Translations under genes and position numbers: made by a program
Shown: positions 15,401 through 27,305 of the stretch, piece after piece
Numbering within the stretch: position 1 is the stretch's first letter
Layout: the number at the start of each line of letters is the position of its first letter
Origin: Plectrocnemia conspersa
Taxonomy: Eukaryota; Arthropoda; Insecta; Trichoptera; Polycentropodidae
Length of the DNA stretch: 64,000 nt
Direction: 5' to 3'
Assembly: GCA_009617715.1 (NCBI GenBank)
Contig: VTFK01000171.1
Location: 744,001 to 808,000 of the forward strand
Notes under the pieces: model-generated
What the model was told of the DNA's origin: nothing
The model's database searches: none
The model's input: the letters and a program-made list of their open reading frames with translations, nothing else

Positions 15401-17534
15401 CATAAATAATATGAGTTTTGTTTTTATTTTAAATATTCTCCGTCATTGAGAGAATATTTTTTTGTTGCAAAACTGTCAGGGATATAATAAATCACCGGAT
15501 CCACAAGATTACCGTTGCAATTCAATACGACCTTGGGCAATGCCCATCAAGCGAATGTCACTTTCTAAAGGCGTATACCTATTTCGCTGTTTTAAGGTGC
15601 GATGCAGCGAATGGCTGGATGATCGCTGTATAGTTGTAATTGATCAGCGAGTTTTCAAGTCCTGGATGCTTAAGCCTGGATTCTGATGAAGAGAAGGCAG
15701 TCGCAAACAGCTCACTCGAAAGAAAAACTTCTCCATACAAGCAACACCACTTCGAGCAGAACAACGTCCGCTGTACCTTGCTGCCACGCCACCTACTAGA
15801 CCTTTGATGACCTTCCACCGACATCATCCATGCGCCAGATTCTCTACCACCATTCGGAGAAAACATCTCGCCATTTATCGTCTGTCGCAATTGTCATATA
15901 ATATAATAAAACTAGATGCCAGTAAGCATATCATTGGCTACGAAGTCACACCGCTGGGGTTCTCAAACTTAAAAAAAAAATAATGAATATGTGACACTTG
16001 TTCATAGAGAAGAGATGCAGTAGAAGTTGCAACAGCAGAGACGAGACTGCATCGATACTAAACGACATTGGCGTATCATCGAGAAAGCATTACGAGAACT
16101 TATCGTGACAAATATCAGCTACTTCACAGAAACCACAGCCGACAATAATACAATTTGACACGCAAGCGAAACCCCAACTTTCAAAACTTGCCATTTAAAT
16201 TCTACCAGTCACCGCTCATAACCAAGCAAAGAGTGCAAACGGAGGAAGACGTGACAGAGACGCACCAGGAGAGACGCCAAGAAATCACAGCACGAGACAC
16301 ATCAGTGGATTATCCAGCATCACTACAAGACACTACCGACGATTATTCTACGTTATAAAATAAACTATTACTGGCTTTTCCTGTGTCTCTTTTGACTAAA
16401 AAGTCACACCAATTTGGCCTCAAGCCCCGAAATTTGCTTAAAAAAAACTATGGACAAATTGTAGTGACTTTTAAAATAGCTACTTTCATTTAAACATATA
16501 TATTTGCTATATAAGGCATGAAATTTCAGCCTAAAAATAGCAAATAATCATGAAAAAATACCTTTAGTAAATTTAATAGAAACACAAAACATATATAATA
16601 TATAAATATTTAAACTTGTTATACGTTAATGAATTTTATTGTAGAAATAATAAGAAATTTTAAGGATTATACTATATCACTTAAAATATATCACAAATCA
16701 CACATTTCATATATATACCTTCTGTAAAGTTATCAATTATTTAGAGTTAGACTATCTACATTCAAATAGATATACAAAAAAAGTGTGATTAGACAAAAAA
16801 GGATGAATAGTCATTAATTTGTCAAAAAAATATTCAAAAAAGTTTTAATTAGGTTACAAAATAATATATTCATACCAAATTTTAATCGTGAGAAAGGCTA
16901 ATAAGATTTTTTAATCATTAGGGAGATATTTAAGAGCTGATTCAGTTAAAAATATTAAATATGACGCAGCATATTTGTAGCCATGTATTAATAATATATT
17001 GCTAGCTACCCCTGTATTTAATATTAGCAAAATAATATAGAAATAATACGCTTTTCAGTTTATTCAAAGAGATTGTTCATTGTGTTTCCATTATGTTTCC
17101 TCTAAACATTTCTTACCCTTTGTCGTGCTTCGGAACAGAAAAAATACACACAACACGCAAACGCTTTTCCTCCATTATCTAATTAGCTACGCTGCAGTCA
17201 CGCGGTGAACTACCTTAATCCATTCGGGATTAAGTAAGATTGTCTTATTCTTATTTATATTATTCCCTCGTGAAAATTCAATTTCAATTAACTAATTAAA
17301 CAATTAGGCCACTGTTTCAGCTTTAAACCGCAAATTTTGTTCGGTCAGCTTGTAAAACGCGGAACAAACAGTGAGTCGTTTAATTGGCAATCTAGTGCGC
17401 TGCAAAAACGGTGTAAAATAAATTGTTAGTTAATGAATATGAAATATATAGTTACCTTCATCATTGTCAGCGGGTTTAGAACACTTTCCGGTAGCTATTA
17501 GGAACACGAACCACAACCGTATGGTAAAACGCAT
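3480..17534 (-). CDS. unc-5: UNC-5 netrin receptor, N-terminal part (3 exons, continues off the left edge)
   Basis: UNC-5 is a single-pass receptor for netrin that mediates repulsive axon and cell guidance. The exons on the minus strand are 17534-17456, 4687-4233 and 3693-3480, each with GT/AG borders and consistent phase (79 + 455 nt gives 178 codons; exon 3 adds 71 codons plus one base). Residues 1-18 form a signal peptide (MRFTIRLWFVFLIATGKC). An acidic His/Asp-rich linker follows. The first Ig domain starts near residue 149 with PTFLLEPKNSF...KNKPATLQC and continues with VYFKCN, the stretch QVEEYFGP and ICHCVAWAGSG, a cysteine pattern typical of UNC5 proteins. An NVT glycosylation site is at 211. 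Exon 3 ends after ...AYVEIA plus a T, matching the family's IAYLRK continuation. The second Ig, TSP1 repeats, membrane helix, ZU5, UPA and death domain are not in the window. The long Asp/His linker before the Ig domain looks unusual. Confidence 0.9.
7201..7290. mobile_element. Short hAT-like terminal fragment
   Basis: The block ends with CGCGCCACTG, close to the CGCCACTG terminus of the MITE at 344-599. It starts with CAGGCGGCACCCC, which echoes the GGCGGCAC word inside that MITE. No clean target duplication is visible, so this is probably a truncated or rearranged copy. The adjacent minus-strand frame up to 7562 (start of MNTTLSRNVRELQFQHMKDF) could be a transposase or host-exon scrap; I do not recognise it. 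Confidence 0.4.
8021..8300. mobile_element. Possible Helitron-like or SINE-like repeat fragment
   Basis: The sequence TCTATACTATAAAACAG followed by TGTATGTCTGTCTGTCAC and a CTCCTTCCGAACAG word resembles the start of dispersed insect repeats, often Helitron-related, that begin with TCTATACTA and carry a TGTCTGTC tract. No CTRR terminus with a 3' hairpin was located, so the assignment is tentative. Confidence 0.3.
15470..16380. mobile_element. GC-richer block, probable transposon remnant of unknown family
   Basis: Composition changes sharply from the A+T-rich surroundings. Short open frames occur on both strands (15462-15686 plus, 15579-15890 minus, 16155-16358 plus). The plus-strand frames after 16000 are rich in Arg, Gln, Glu and Thr, as in degraded gag-like or LTR-proximal sequence. 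A GTCACACC word occurs at both about 15945 and about 16403. I could not identify LTRs, a primer binding site or a polymerase motif, so the family is open. An unrelated single-copy exon is a less likely alternative. Confidence 0.35.
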
Positions 17535-17668
17535 GTTTTAATATTAATTATCACAAGCATTTATTTGCGAATGTTACGGTTAACTAAACAGCACAGTTTT
17601 GTTCAATTGATCCATTTTAAGCATTCACATGATTCGATTATTCACTTTATGGCATTACGAACTGGAAT
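17535..17668 (-). promoter_or_regulatory. Probable unc-5 5' UTR segment with an upstream splice acceptor
   Basis: Read on the minus strand, the sequence TTTCTGTTACAG followed by ATTCCAG lies about 134 bases before the unc-5 ATG. It would make a good splice acceptor for the first coding exon, with a noncoding exon further upstream (higher coordinates). If so, the true promoter could be anywhere up to the GC-rich islands at 18.3-18.6 or 34.8-35.0 kb. No donor was tied to it. Confidence 0.35.
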
Positions 17669-17838
17669 CTGTAACAGAAATACAATATACAAAATATTGA
17701 GAAATGTAAGCTGGTATATAATTTATATTGAAGTGTGATTTTTTAAATATTTAAAATCTAATAACATTATTTAAAGAAACGAAGACAACGACAACGATAA
17801 GTGGCACGCACAAGCGTTTATATATTACTGAGACGCAT

Positions 17839-17919
17839 AAACGCGAAAAAGTAGGGTGTTACTGATAAATAGGGTATTTGCTTAGAGATCTATCAGTAAC
17901 ACGCCACTTTTTCGCGTTT
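17839..17919. repeat. Near-perfect palindrome, 29-bp arms
   Basis: The arms at 17839-17867 and 17891-17919 are inverted copies with two mismatches in 29 positions. They begin AAACGCGAAAAAGTAG and end with the complementary CTTTTTCGCGTTT, around a 23-base spacer. It lies just upstream of the unc-5 signal-peptide exon. It could be the core of a foldback element or a cruciform-forming site; no flanking duplication was found. Confidence 0.8.
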
Positions 17920-20900
17920 CGAGTTCATCTATCAGTATTTTTTTTACCCTGGCGAACAATGCCAAGGATAAGGGACCTGTCTCTATCTACCAGTAGATAG
18001 ATTGTCACTTTACCAACTTGAAGCTATAATTATAAATTAAATGTAAAAGTATATTATATATTTTACTGTCATATATTGTAATAGCGTAGCATATTTATTT
18101 TTTACATTATTTAAAAATGTTTTTTTTTATATAAATATAATATTATGTTTATATTTATAGAAAAAAAAAACTTTTGGGTCGCCGTGTATATCACATTCCT
18201 TATAAACAAAGTATAGCGTGTTGGATATTTCTTTAAGATCGAGATTCAAACTTTTTTATCTTCTTTAGAGGTTCTTTTTTATTATGAATTCGGACATTCG
18301 ACACTTCGCCTAGGTCAGTTTTTGTCGTCTTGGCCCACATTACCGTTCCCCTGAACATGTCGCGTGATCCGAATTATTTATGACCACCGCCGATATCTGT
18401 CGCGTGACAGTCGACATTTTGTGTGTTCGTGTAACAGATTTTAGTCAGCACCTTGTCATTAACGTCGACGGGCGATACAATAAAAACCGAATACGAACAA
18501 ATCTGGCCAATCGCACAAGGGCGTGGGCGAACCGTGCACGAAACCAATGTCGAACTGAACTATATTGGATGTAGGATTTGACTGATTTTTTCATGCAATA
18601 TCTTAAACATAAATATATTTTTTTATAATTTATTGGGAAATTTGTGTTTAGATATCGGCAGGACATGAAAAACTGCTGCATGTTATTGATAAAAGTTAGT
18701 CTCAAATTTCAATTCCTAAAAAGTTGTTATCATGCTATACTAAAGATATTTTGATATATAATTTACCAAAGTATAACATTAACATTAACAAGAACTGTAG
18801 AAAAGTAGGCAAAAAAATTGTTTATATTATACAATAGTTGATTAAATTTGTATCTCAGATATAGAAACATTTAATATCATACTAATAGAAGATAAGAGTT
18901 TGTTTGTTAAGGCTCATCGCGAACTTGATCAAAAGCTTAATTCTAAAGACTTTTTAATTTATTTTATTAATTCATATATTTTTTTAATTTATTTAATATT
19001 ACTACTATTACACACTTTAATAAAAACATCAGTCAATACAGAGGATATATAGCAATCATACATTACAAACGAAAAAATCCATTGCAAATAATCTAATGAA
19101 CTTACATACAAAAAGATATTGCAAATTGTTTATTTTAAGAAATAATTTTAAGTGATAATTAGTAATATTAATAAAATTATAACTTTAGAATTGAGGCTAA
19201 AGACATGAAAGATAAATTCCCATACATGTTTTCTATTTAATATCGAAAATCGAACAATTAATGCTTTAATCACCTAAATCAGTTCAGTAGAAATTACATA
19301 GTATGTTTAATTTTTTTTTAAACCTATATTTTTTTAAGAAAAGGCAGTTAATAGTTATTTTAATAAGATTACTTCCAAGTTTTAATATGTTATTATTTTT
19401 TTTTAAAACCTTACATTAACCCTTAATCTAAAACAAATATGAACTAAGAGTTTTAATATGACTTACTTATTTAAAACCGTTCAAGATTACTGTTAGCGAA
19501 GAGTGTTGGGAGATAATTGTTTGTGTTTAAAGTTCACCGTCTATTTAATAAAAGTTATGTTAAATTAGTTTATTTTTTTTTTTTAATTTAGGGGCTGATT
19601 CTGGAAAATAATTTTTACTTTTTCATATTCTTGCAAAATATGTTTATATGTTATAATGATGTCGGACCATCATATATTTTTTTTATTTACAAATTAAAAT
19701 TAATGCATTTGAAACCCTTATAAATAATAAAAAAAAGCTATTGAAGCAATCTTTTCTTGACTTAAAGCTACCCTAGGGATGAATTTGACTTGATTGGCTT
19801 CGTTTTATTGATTTTCTTAAAATAAAACACTTAACTCCCCTGAAAAACGCATGTATTCAATCACGCAAATACCAACGCTTCTCAAACATACAATACTAAT
19901 AACGTGTTTGGAATCGGTCTCGGTAATACGACAAGCACTAAACTTGGATTCAGATCGCAGATTCGCATTGTTCTATTGTGTCTTGATTATTATTTGGATC
20001 ACGTATGGCAGTACGCCAAGTTTGCCATTCTTGGCCAAGTTTCGCATTCTCACGTTGTAAATTCCGCGAAGATCTGCCGCAAAAGTTGAGAATCGCTGAT
20101 TCGGCGACACGTCCGCGTACTAGTATTTTTCCTAAATAACTCAAACTTTGACAATATCTAAACCGCGTCACGTAGTATCTTGAGCGCGCGTCTTCATAAA
20201 TTCACCAACAGGTCTCAGATAGGCTTTATCACTGTTTACATAACAAGTAAAAAAAAGTGATAAAAATCTTACGATTCCCAGAATGTGGGTCGTGGTTTTT
20301 GAGTTTTCTCCCCCCTCGACCGAACCACCCGTATATTTTTTATATCCAACATATTCTCGAACTTTTATGAATCGTTAAACAGAACCAAAGTTAACGTTTA
20401 ACGACCGCCCGTTGGACCCGCAAAAATTATGCGTAGCGAATTTTCTACAGGAACATGAAAAAAGTTTGACTATAAATTTAATTAGAGAGCAAGCTGGCGA
20501 CTTGTGCTTTATCTTTATCTCCCATATCTAAATCATTTTGGACCCTTCAGGGTCAGGTGTAGTTTATCATACCGAAGCGATGGCCAAAAGCAGATTAGAT
20601 TATTATCATTTCTTCTTGTATTAACGTTTAACAGTATGCTGGACAGCATTAACGATTTCATGCCATGTCATCGTGTATCACGTGGGATTTGAGACGTATA
20701 ACCGTTAATTCACAATCAACATACGGTCGCCCCGGGTGAGATATCCTTCATCAGCCTTTTGGATGTTTTAATCTGAAGATACCATCTTGTGCCACTTACT
20801 ATTAAAATTCTAAGAAAGAACCTTATGTGTTTTAATTAAAAAATAAAATTTAAGAAGGTTACGATTAATTGCAATTTCCTGTTGTTCTAACAATATATAC

Positions 20901-22330
20901 CTTGAGAATGTAATTAACAACATTGAAGAAGGTTGAATGATTTAGATCTGGTTGCTGATCACATAATAAATTACCATGATATGACTTCTCACTTTATACT
21001 TTTTTTTCCCTTTTTACTGCGATTTATATTTGTAATTACATGAATTGCCAATAAAATAAACGAAAAATACTATAAATAAGTTTACCATTAAGATAAAATT
21101 GAGGGATTTTTTAGATCTCTTAAAATATACAATAATATATAGATAATGTTTTTTTAGGCTAGTTAAAGTTTAGCAAAACTTATAAATTCAAATTTGTTAT
21201 TTTTTTAACAATTTAAATTTAATTTTAACTATATATTTCTGTGTTTTGACGCCGAAGTGTGACCATAATATACGCCGAAAAATATAAGCATATATAAATT
21301 AATACATATGGAAATGTATATGCTGCTATCAGGTGGTGGAGTTTTAATGGTAGGTCTTGAAAGTCTTTAAGAGTTTTCGCTGGAGTGTCGAGTTGCATTA
21401 TTGTCGGCTGTGATCTGTCATGATATATTCTGGATTATTTTATGACTCGTGCTGTGACTTTAAGGCGTCTATTCTGGTGCGTCTCTCATCACGTCTTTCG
21501 CCAAATTTCTGGAGTAAGTGTGACATATTTTATATTGCTGGATCAAGACAACTTTGGCGAATCGCAGATAATGATGTCAATGGGACAATTGCAACTCGTC
21601 ATGGACACACGCATGAAATTTGTTTATGCCTTAAAAGTGAAACTGTCAGGGGGTAATTTTGGCGATTGTTAACATAGGGGAACAAGGATAATAGTATTTT
21701 GCGCAGATAGAAACATTTTTTTTTTATTTTCTGCTACGTAAAGATGATAACGATTGATTAACGTCTCGGGATAAATGTGCTTATAAGTGAGCTGTGAAAA
21801 ATGAACAGTTATTAATGTAATTACTTAGGTCTAAGATTTTTCTTCAATTGTTGTTTTCAAAACATATTAATTTCTCGTATCGTTTGTTTAAATTGTCTTT
21901 AGAGTGACCTCTAAATTATAACGAATTGTGCAAAAGATTGATAATCCCATAGATATATATGATTTGAAGTTTAGTTTTAAGTGAGAAAATGATTAAAGCA
22001 TGTTTTTATATGTAAGATATAAAATAATAAAAATAATTTGTAAATATTTGTATCAATATTAGCTTGTTTCATATATGGTGTTTAATTTTTTTTAGTGTGT
22101 TGTAAAACGCTATAGATCAATCCCTTTTTATAAAAATATATTTTTTATAGATTATGAAGTCATCAATTGCCTTTATATTATTGATTATATTAATAAATAT
22201 AATATATAAGGATATTTTATTATTTATTTTTATTATTCATTAGATTTTCCGTTGTAATTTTAAATGCCTTACAACAGGGTAAATCTGTACCAATTGAGTA
22301 AGTCAATAAGATATAATGAATACCTACGAG

Positions 22331-22377
22331 CAGTGGCGTAGCGAAGGGGGTCTAGACCCCCCCTTCACTACGCCACT
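22331..22377. mobile_element. Foldback remnant of a CAGTGGCGTA element
   Basis: A 47-bp near-palindrome begins CAGTGGCGTAG, reaches a GGGTCTAGACCC centre and returns through CTACGCCACTT. The outer ends match the termini of the MITE at 344-599, so this looks like two element ends fused after internal deletion. Confidence 0.7.
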
Positions 22378-25300
22378 TCGCTACGACCCAAAAATACAGA
22401 ATATTTATTATTTACTTATGACATATACTTATTACAATTTTGAAAATATAATTTTAAATAAATATTTTTATATATAATGTACTGTATATTCTTGCAGATT
22501 TTTCGGAACGCATCTTCAAATTAAATATGAAATCAATGTCTTCATTTACGGTGCTGTTTATATAATGGAACCTATCTTATGATTTTCTATGAGTTCCTTG
22601 CCTTTTTTTACGCGGTTTCTATTTACACGGGGTTTGTGAAAAACGTATCTATCGCGTAAATCGGGGGATGGATGTATTTATTTTTCAGAAAATCTGATGT
22701 AGAAGACAACGCGAAATCATTACAACTATCTGTTTCTTAAAACAACTTGAAAATTAAAAAATAGAGTATAAAAAGAATATAAAATCTTTATTACAGACAT
22801 TTTTAATCAAATTCAATCGCAGAATCAATGCATTTAAATTTTTGTTTTGTACCAAATTAGTAATATTTTAAATGCCATCTAATGAATATTTTTTTATGAT
22901 TTATTAATAATATAAATATGGTAATAAATAATAAATTATATTACTTACTAAATCATTAAGTGACAGCAATTATGAGTTAATAATGATGCTATGCATATTA
23001 TAACAGCATATAAATCAAACAGGATAAATATTGTTAAACAATATTGCCTGTCGTTATACTTCGTCATAAATTCACCTAATTACCCAACAATTGAACCACC
23101 ACACGTAGCGACCTCTCAATTTCTCTATTAATGGATTAAAACTTTGACCAAGTTATTCAAAACTCCCGTAATAAATTTCGGGTAATGGTTTCGGGCTTAA
23201 AGTGAGTTCGATACTCAGTCTCGAAAATTTCCTCATTACGGATTAGCATAGATAAATCACTTATAGAATATTCGAAGCGTCAATTAGGCGCGTAATTGAA
23301 GCCGAGTATTAAATCGAGAGACGATAAAAAATATATACCGCTAATTAAATATTGGATAAATGCGAAATTTGATACTCTTCCATTCAGAGCGTTTATAAAT
23401 GGCGTACCTATGCCTATGTATATTATAAAGGAGAAACTTTTCTCGAGACGTTAATGAAAGAACCGAGGAAAAGGAACGAAACGAGACGATTGATTACCAA
23501 AGTGTCAGCTTTGAACAGTGAACAAAACAAATGATTAGCCATAGGCCACGGGATTCATCCTCTTTGTTGTCATTCTTCATCTTTCATTCGGACGGAAGGG
23601 AATAAGGACTTTGATTGTTTGTGCTATTTATATATTTATTTACCTATTTTTACTTTGCGCCATTTGCACGAAATTCGCATTACTGCTAATAAATTATTTT
23701 TTGAATGGTATATAGAAAAACAAAACCAAAGGGTATTTCTAATTTTATTAAATAATTTATAATATATTTTCCCAATTAAAAAAATATTAGTTATAATCTA
23801 CATAACATGTTTAACACACTACAAATACAATTCATGCTTATTTCGTAGCTCAATGTTACAGAATATTGTGACATGGTAGTACAAATTTAAGCTGGAGCAT
23901 TCATCTGCAAAGAATAAATGCTTTGCATTAGCTAGTTCTGCTACTGATTATTGATCAAGTCTATCTCTCGCGGTACCACATTATAGATTCATATATTATA
24001 TAATCTATTAGTTGCTATAAGATATTGATTATATAATAGCTATTAAAATCTAGTAGCCAATGCATTGATAAATTGTTTTCATTATTCACTGTGGATTTGG
24101 AGCTAAGCACTCAGATGAACAAGTTTTATAGAAACCGATAGATGCAGTAGTTTCTCGTTACATTATACTACGTATTTATTAAAAGCAAAAGTGAGAAAGA
24201 ATAAATATATTTTTAATATTTAGGTAAAGAAGGATAAAATTATTTTAATATTTAGAGACATCTCTCGTTCATAATTGTAATTATTTATTCATTAATTTAT
24301 AATAATTACTAACTATTAATATAATATAAATAAATTACTAGTTACGATTACGAGCGTTTTGGTTCCCATTGTATGGTGTTAACTTGAATACTTATTTTTT
24401 ATGATATTGTAAATTTTAATGTTTATATGATACGTTAGAAAATAAATAAATATATATCAGTTTACTTTTAAAATATTTTAAAATATATACAACAACTATT
24501 TATGTTTTTAACCATTAGAACATAATTTTAACTATTCAAATATTTATTATAAAACAAGAATTTGATAAAAATCTTTATATCTTAATAGTTTTTTATTTTT
24601 CCTTGGCATTTTTATTATTTCATTTTATTCTGTAAAAGTATGTATAATCTCGACGATTCGATTCGATTACGATTTCGCTCGAATTGTATCAATCTAAAAG
24701 TTCCACGTTTTAAAAAGGTATGCGTATTCCAAAAATACTTTTTCGGTAGGTGGTTCGACGGATCGACTCACCCCATATCTGCTATCTTTTGATAATTGAG
24801 TTTTAAAGTTTCTAGCGAATTTCGCCATAAAATTGAAACATTTTCAGAAAGTTAATCCGATCGAACAAAATTTGAGTCGGCAAGGCGATGCATGAAACGA
24901 CTCGTTCATTTTAATAAATTAATTAATAATAAATATTGGATGAATGTTAATTATGCTTAACTTCAGATTTTTATATATATATATAATTACATACATACAT
25001 ATATAGTTAATTCAAAGGTCGAGACACTTAACGTGATTAATTTCGCTCGATACGTCCGAGGAGTCTTAAAGATTTTTAAGAAGATGAAACGAGGGAGGGT
25101 GCGTGAGGGTCGTCTTGTAAAATGGTCCATTGATGTCTTGCTTTGTAGATCCAGTCGCTCGTAAATAATAAGTAGCCGAAAGAGGAGACAATTAAACAAG
25201 GTTGCGTCGAAAATTGGGAAAACTGGGAGTTGAGTTGAGTAATTGAGCGAGTGGAGGATAAGGAGAATCGTAAGGGAATGGACCTTTGGTTGCGAGTAAC

Positions 25301-25640
25301 CTTTGTGTCGACTAATTTAAATTATGCTTCAAGCACATGTCTTGTCCTGGCAATCTTTTACTAAAGTTTATCGTTTGGTGATTAAATACAAATATATATT
25401 TACATTTACTTAGCATATTAAACGTTTCATATATAGCGATCTTTTCATTGAAATTTAAACCTACTGAGTTACGAGTGTTTAAGTTTTTATACTTGTCACC
25501 ATTTTGCAACAAATTGACACATTGGATTTTGCTAGCAAACATATACAGAATGCTTAAGAATTATACACTGTCACCAAAATTCAACTTTAAATCTACATAA
25601 ATAAGCTTACACTGATCTTAACTATATTAGTCTTATAAGC

Positions 25641-26210
25641 GTATGTATGGTGGGTCGATCGACTCATAACAACTAAACGTGTTTTGGAAAAAAAAAACTT
25701 TTTTTTTTAATTTAATTTTTTTTAAACAGTATCATAAGTATATTTGAAAGCTCTATTTTTTATAAAAAATTCAAGTCTATATCTTTAAAAGGAACCAAAT
25801 ACTAGCGTTAACTATATGCCAAGTCGCATAAAAGCTCGTATGGGGGGCCCGTTCAATTTACAATAAGACTCGTTTTTTAATAAAAAAAAAATAGTTTTAA
25901 CTTTTTTTTAAATGCAAATTAAGCTTTTAAACACTTTTTACATACGACATTTTTCAGTAGAATTTGATTTTGCAAAGTTATGACACTTTTAATTTTTACA
26001 TTGGCCGCCATTTTGTAAAAAAAAAATTATTTTTTTTATACATAACGTATAGGGGCTGCGCGTTAGTTCTATGCGATACTAAAAATTTAAATTTTAATCT
26101 TCGAAACCAAGCAGTTAAGAGCGTTAACTCTTCCGAAAGTCTCAAAATGGCTCGTATGGGGGTCGATCGAATTGATACATCGCTTGTTTTGAAGCAAAAA
26201 AAATTTTTTT
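25641..26210. repeat. Three diverged copies of a TATGG-GGTCGATCGA / A-run motif
   Basis: Three sites share a TATGGKGG word, then GATCGA or GTTCAA, then a GTTTT plus long A-run. They lie at about 25644-25700, 25839-25892 and 26154-26205, in the same orientation with uneven spacing. Between them are T-rich tracts. They look like remnants of a local duplication or repeat family; no coding function is supported. Confidence 0.4.
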
Positions 26211-26969
26211 TTATATTTTATTTAGATAAAGTTTAGGCTTTTAATATATTTAGTTGTTATTTTTTGGTAACATTAATAATTAAGTATGGAAAATAAATTT
26301 GCTATAGTATTTTCACAATGTATGATGAAATTAGACACTTCACCTGAAATATTAACTTGGCTTTTTGCATTTATATATTTATTATATAATACATTACTTC
26401 CTCAGCTAAACTTTTATTTTAGATAGAGCTTTACTAACCATATTTCATATATTTTTTTATTTTAATAATTCAAATAAACAAAAAGATTTGTTTTACAAAC
26501 GATACAGGTTGAATTTGTATATCATTAGGTATTTCACTAATATTTTGGCTTCAGATTTTGTTTATTATATTAAATTATAATAGAAAGCTCTTTTTTTATG
26601 AATAATTAAAAAAAATATTACGAGTGTAATGTTTTCAACTTATTTAATAGTTGAGTTTGCGTTCTGTAAATATAATTATGAATTTTATAAAAAAGTACAT
26701 TTATTGCTATTTAAATCACTACAAAAAAGTTGTTAATATTTTTTTAACAAATGTGATGCTTAAAATCTTCTACTGTACTAGTTTTGGACTAGTATGTAGT
26801 ATATGAAAATACATAATTAAAATTATATTTGCTATTTATTTATTGCTTAGTGTAAAATAGTGCAATAAACTAAAAGGTTGATATATATTTTTGCATATCT
26901 ACGATACCAAAAAAATATTGTTAAAAAAATTTGTATGTCCAAAATATGTTCATATTTTAATATATATAT

Positions 26970-27305
26970 CAGGGCTGTGGAGTCGTTAAAAAAAACACGA
27001 CTCCGACTCCGACTCCGATTCCGATATTTACCAACAACACGACTCCACTCCGACTCCGACTCCAACTTCGACTCCGACTCAAAAAAGTTTAGTTTTATCA
27101 GGTATTTTTGGTGTTTTTCTACACGTTTAATATTCATACGCTATACACATTCATTATTACGCAATTAAAAATTCATAAATTTCATAATTTAAAAAATGCT
27201 CGGAGTCGCTCATTTTTCACGACTCCGACTCCGACTCCAACTCCGGCCAAAACACCACGACTCCACGACTCCAACTCCGACTCCGACTCCGACTCCACAG
27301 CCCTG
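26970..27305. mobile_element. hAT MITE made of GACTCC repeats
   Basis: The element is flanked by ATATATAT on both sides (26962-26969 and 27306-27313), consistent with an 8-bp duplication, although the flank is itself a TA repeat. The terminal inverted repeats are CAGGGCTGTGGAGTCG and its complement. The interior consists of degenerate GACTCC units in two blocks near the ends, separated by about 120 bp of A+T-rich DNA. Overlapping open frames here encode only Asp/Ser or Arg repeats and are artefacts. CAGGG termini with 8-bp duplications fit the hAT superfamily. Confidence 0.82.

Larger units (their letters stand above)
4688..17455 (-). other. unc-5 intron 1 (12.8 kb)
   Basis: This is the intron between the signal-peptide exon and the Ig exon; the donor at 17455-17454 reads GTAACT and the acceptor before 4687 reads TTTTCAG. 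It is mostly A+T-rich with short stray frames. GC-richer islands lie near 10030-10290, 11930-12080, 14440-14840 and 17090-17400. They show no convincing coding frame and are candidate enhancers. Fragments that look transposon-derived are listed separately. Confidence 0.75.
17920..26969. other. Region without recognisable genes, with scattered GC-richer islands
   Basis: No exon with a recognisable domain was found on either strand. GC-richer islands occur at about 18290-18570, 19900-20760, 21240-21670 and 23040-23620. Some have open frames of 60-100 codons, but these overlap on opposite strands and resemble no family I know. The island at 23.0-23.6 kb is rich in TAATTA-type words and may be regulatory. 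A YY1/Pho-like word, GCCGCCATTTTG, is at 26004-26015. Confidence 0.4.
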
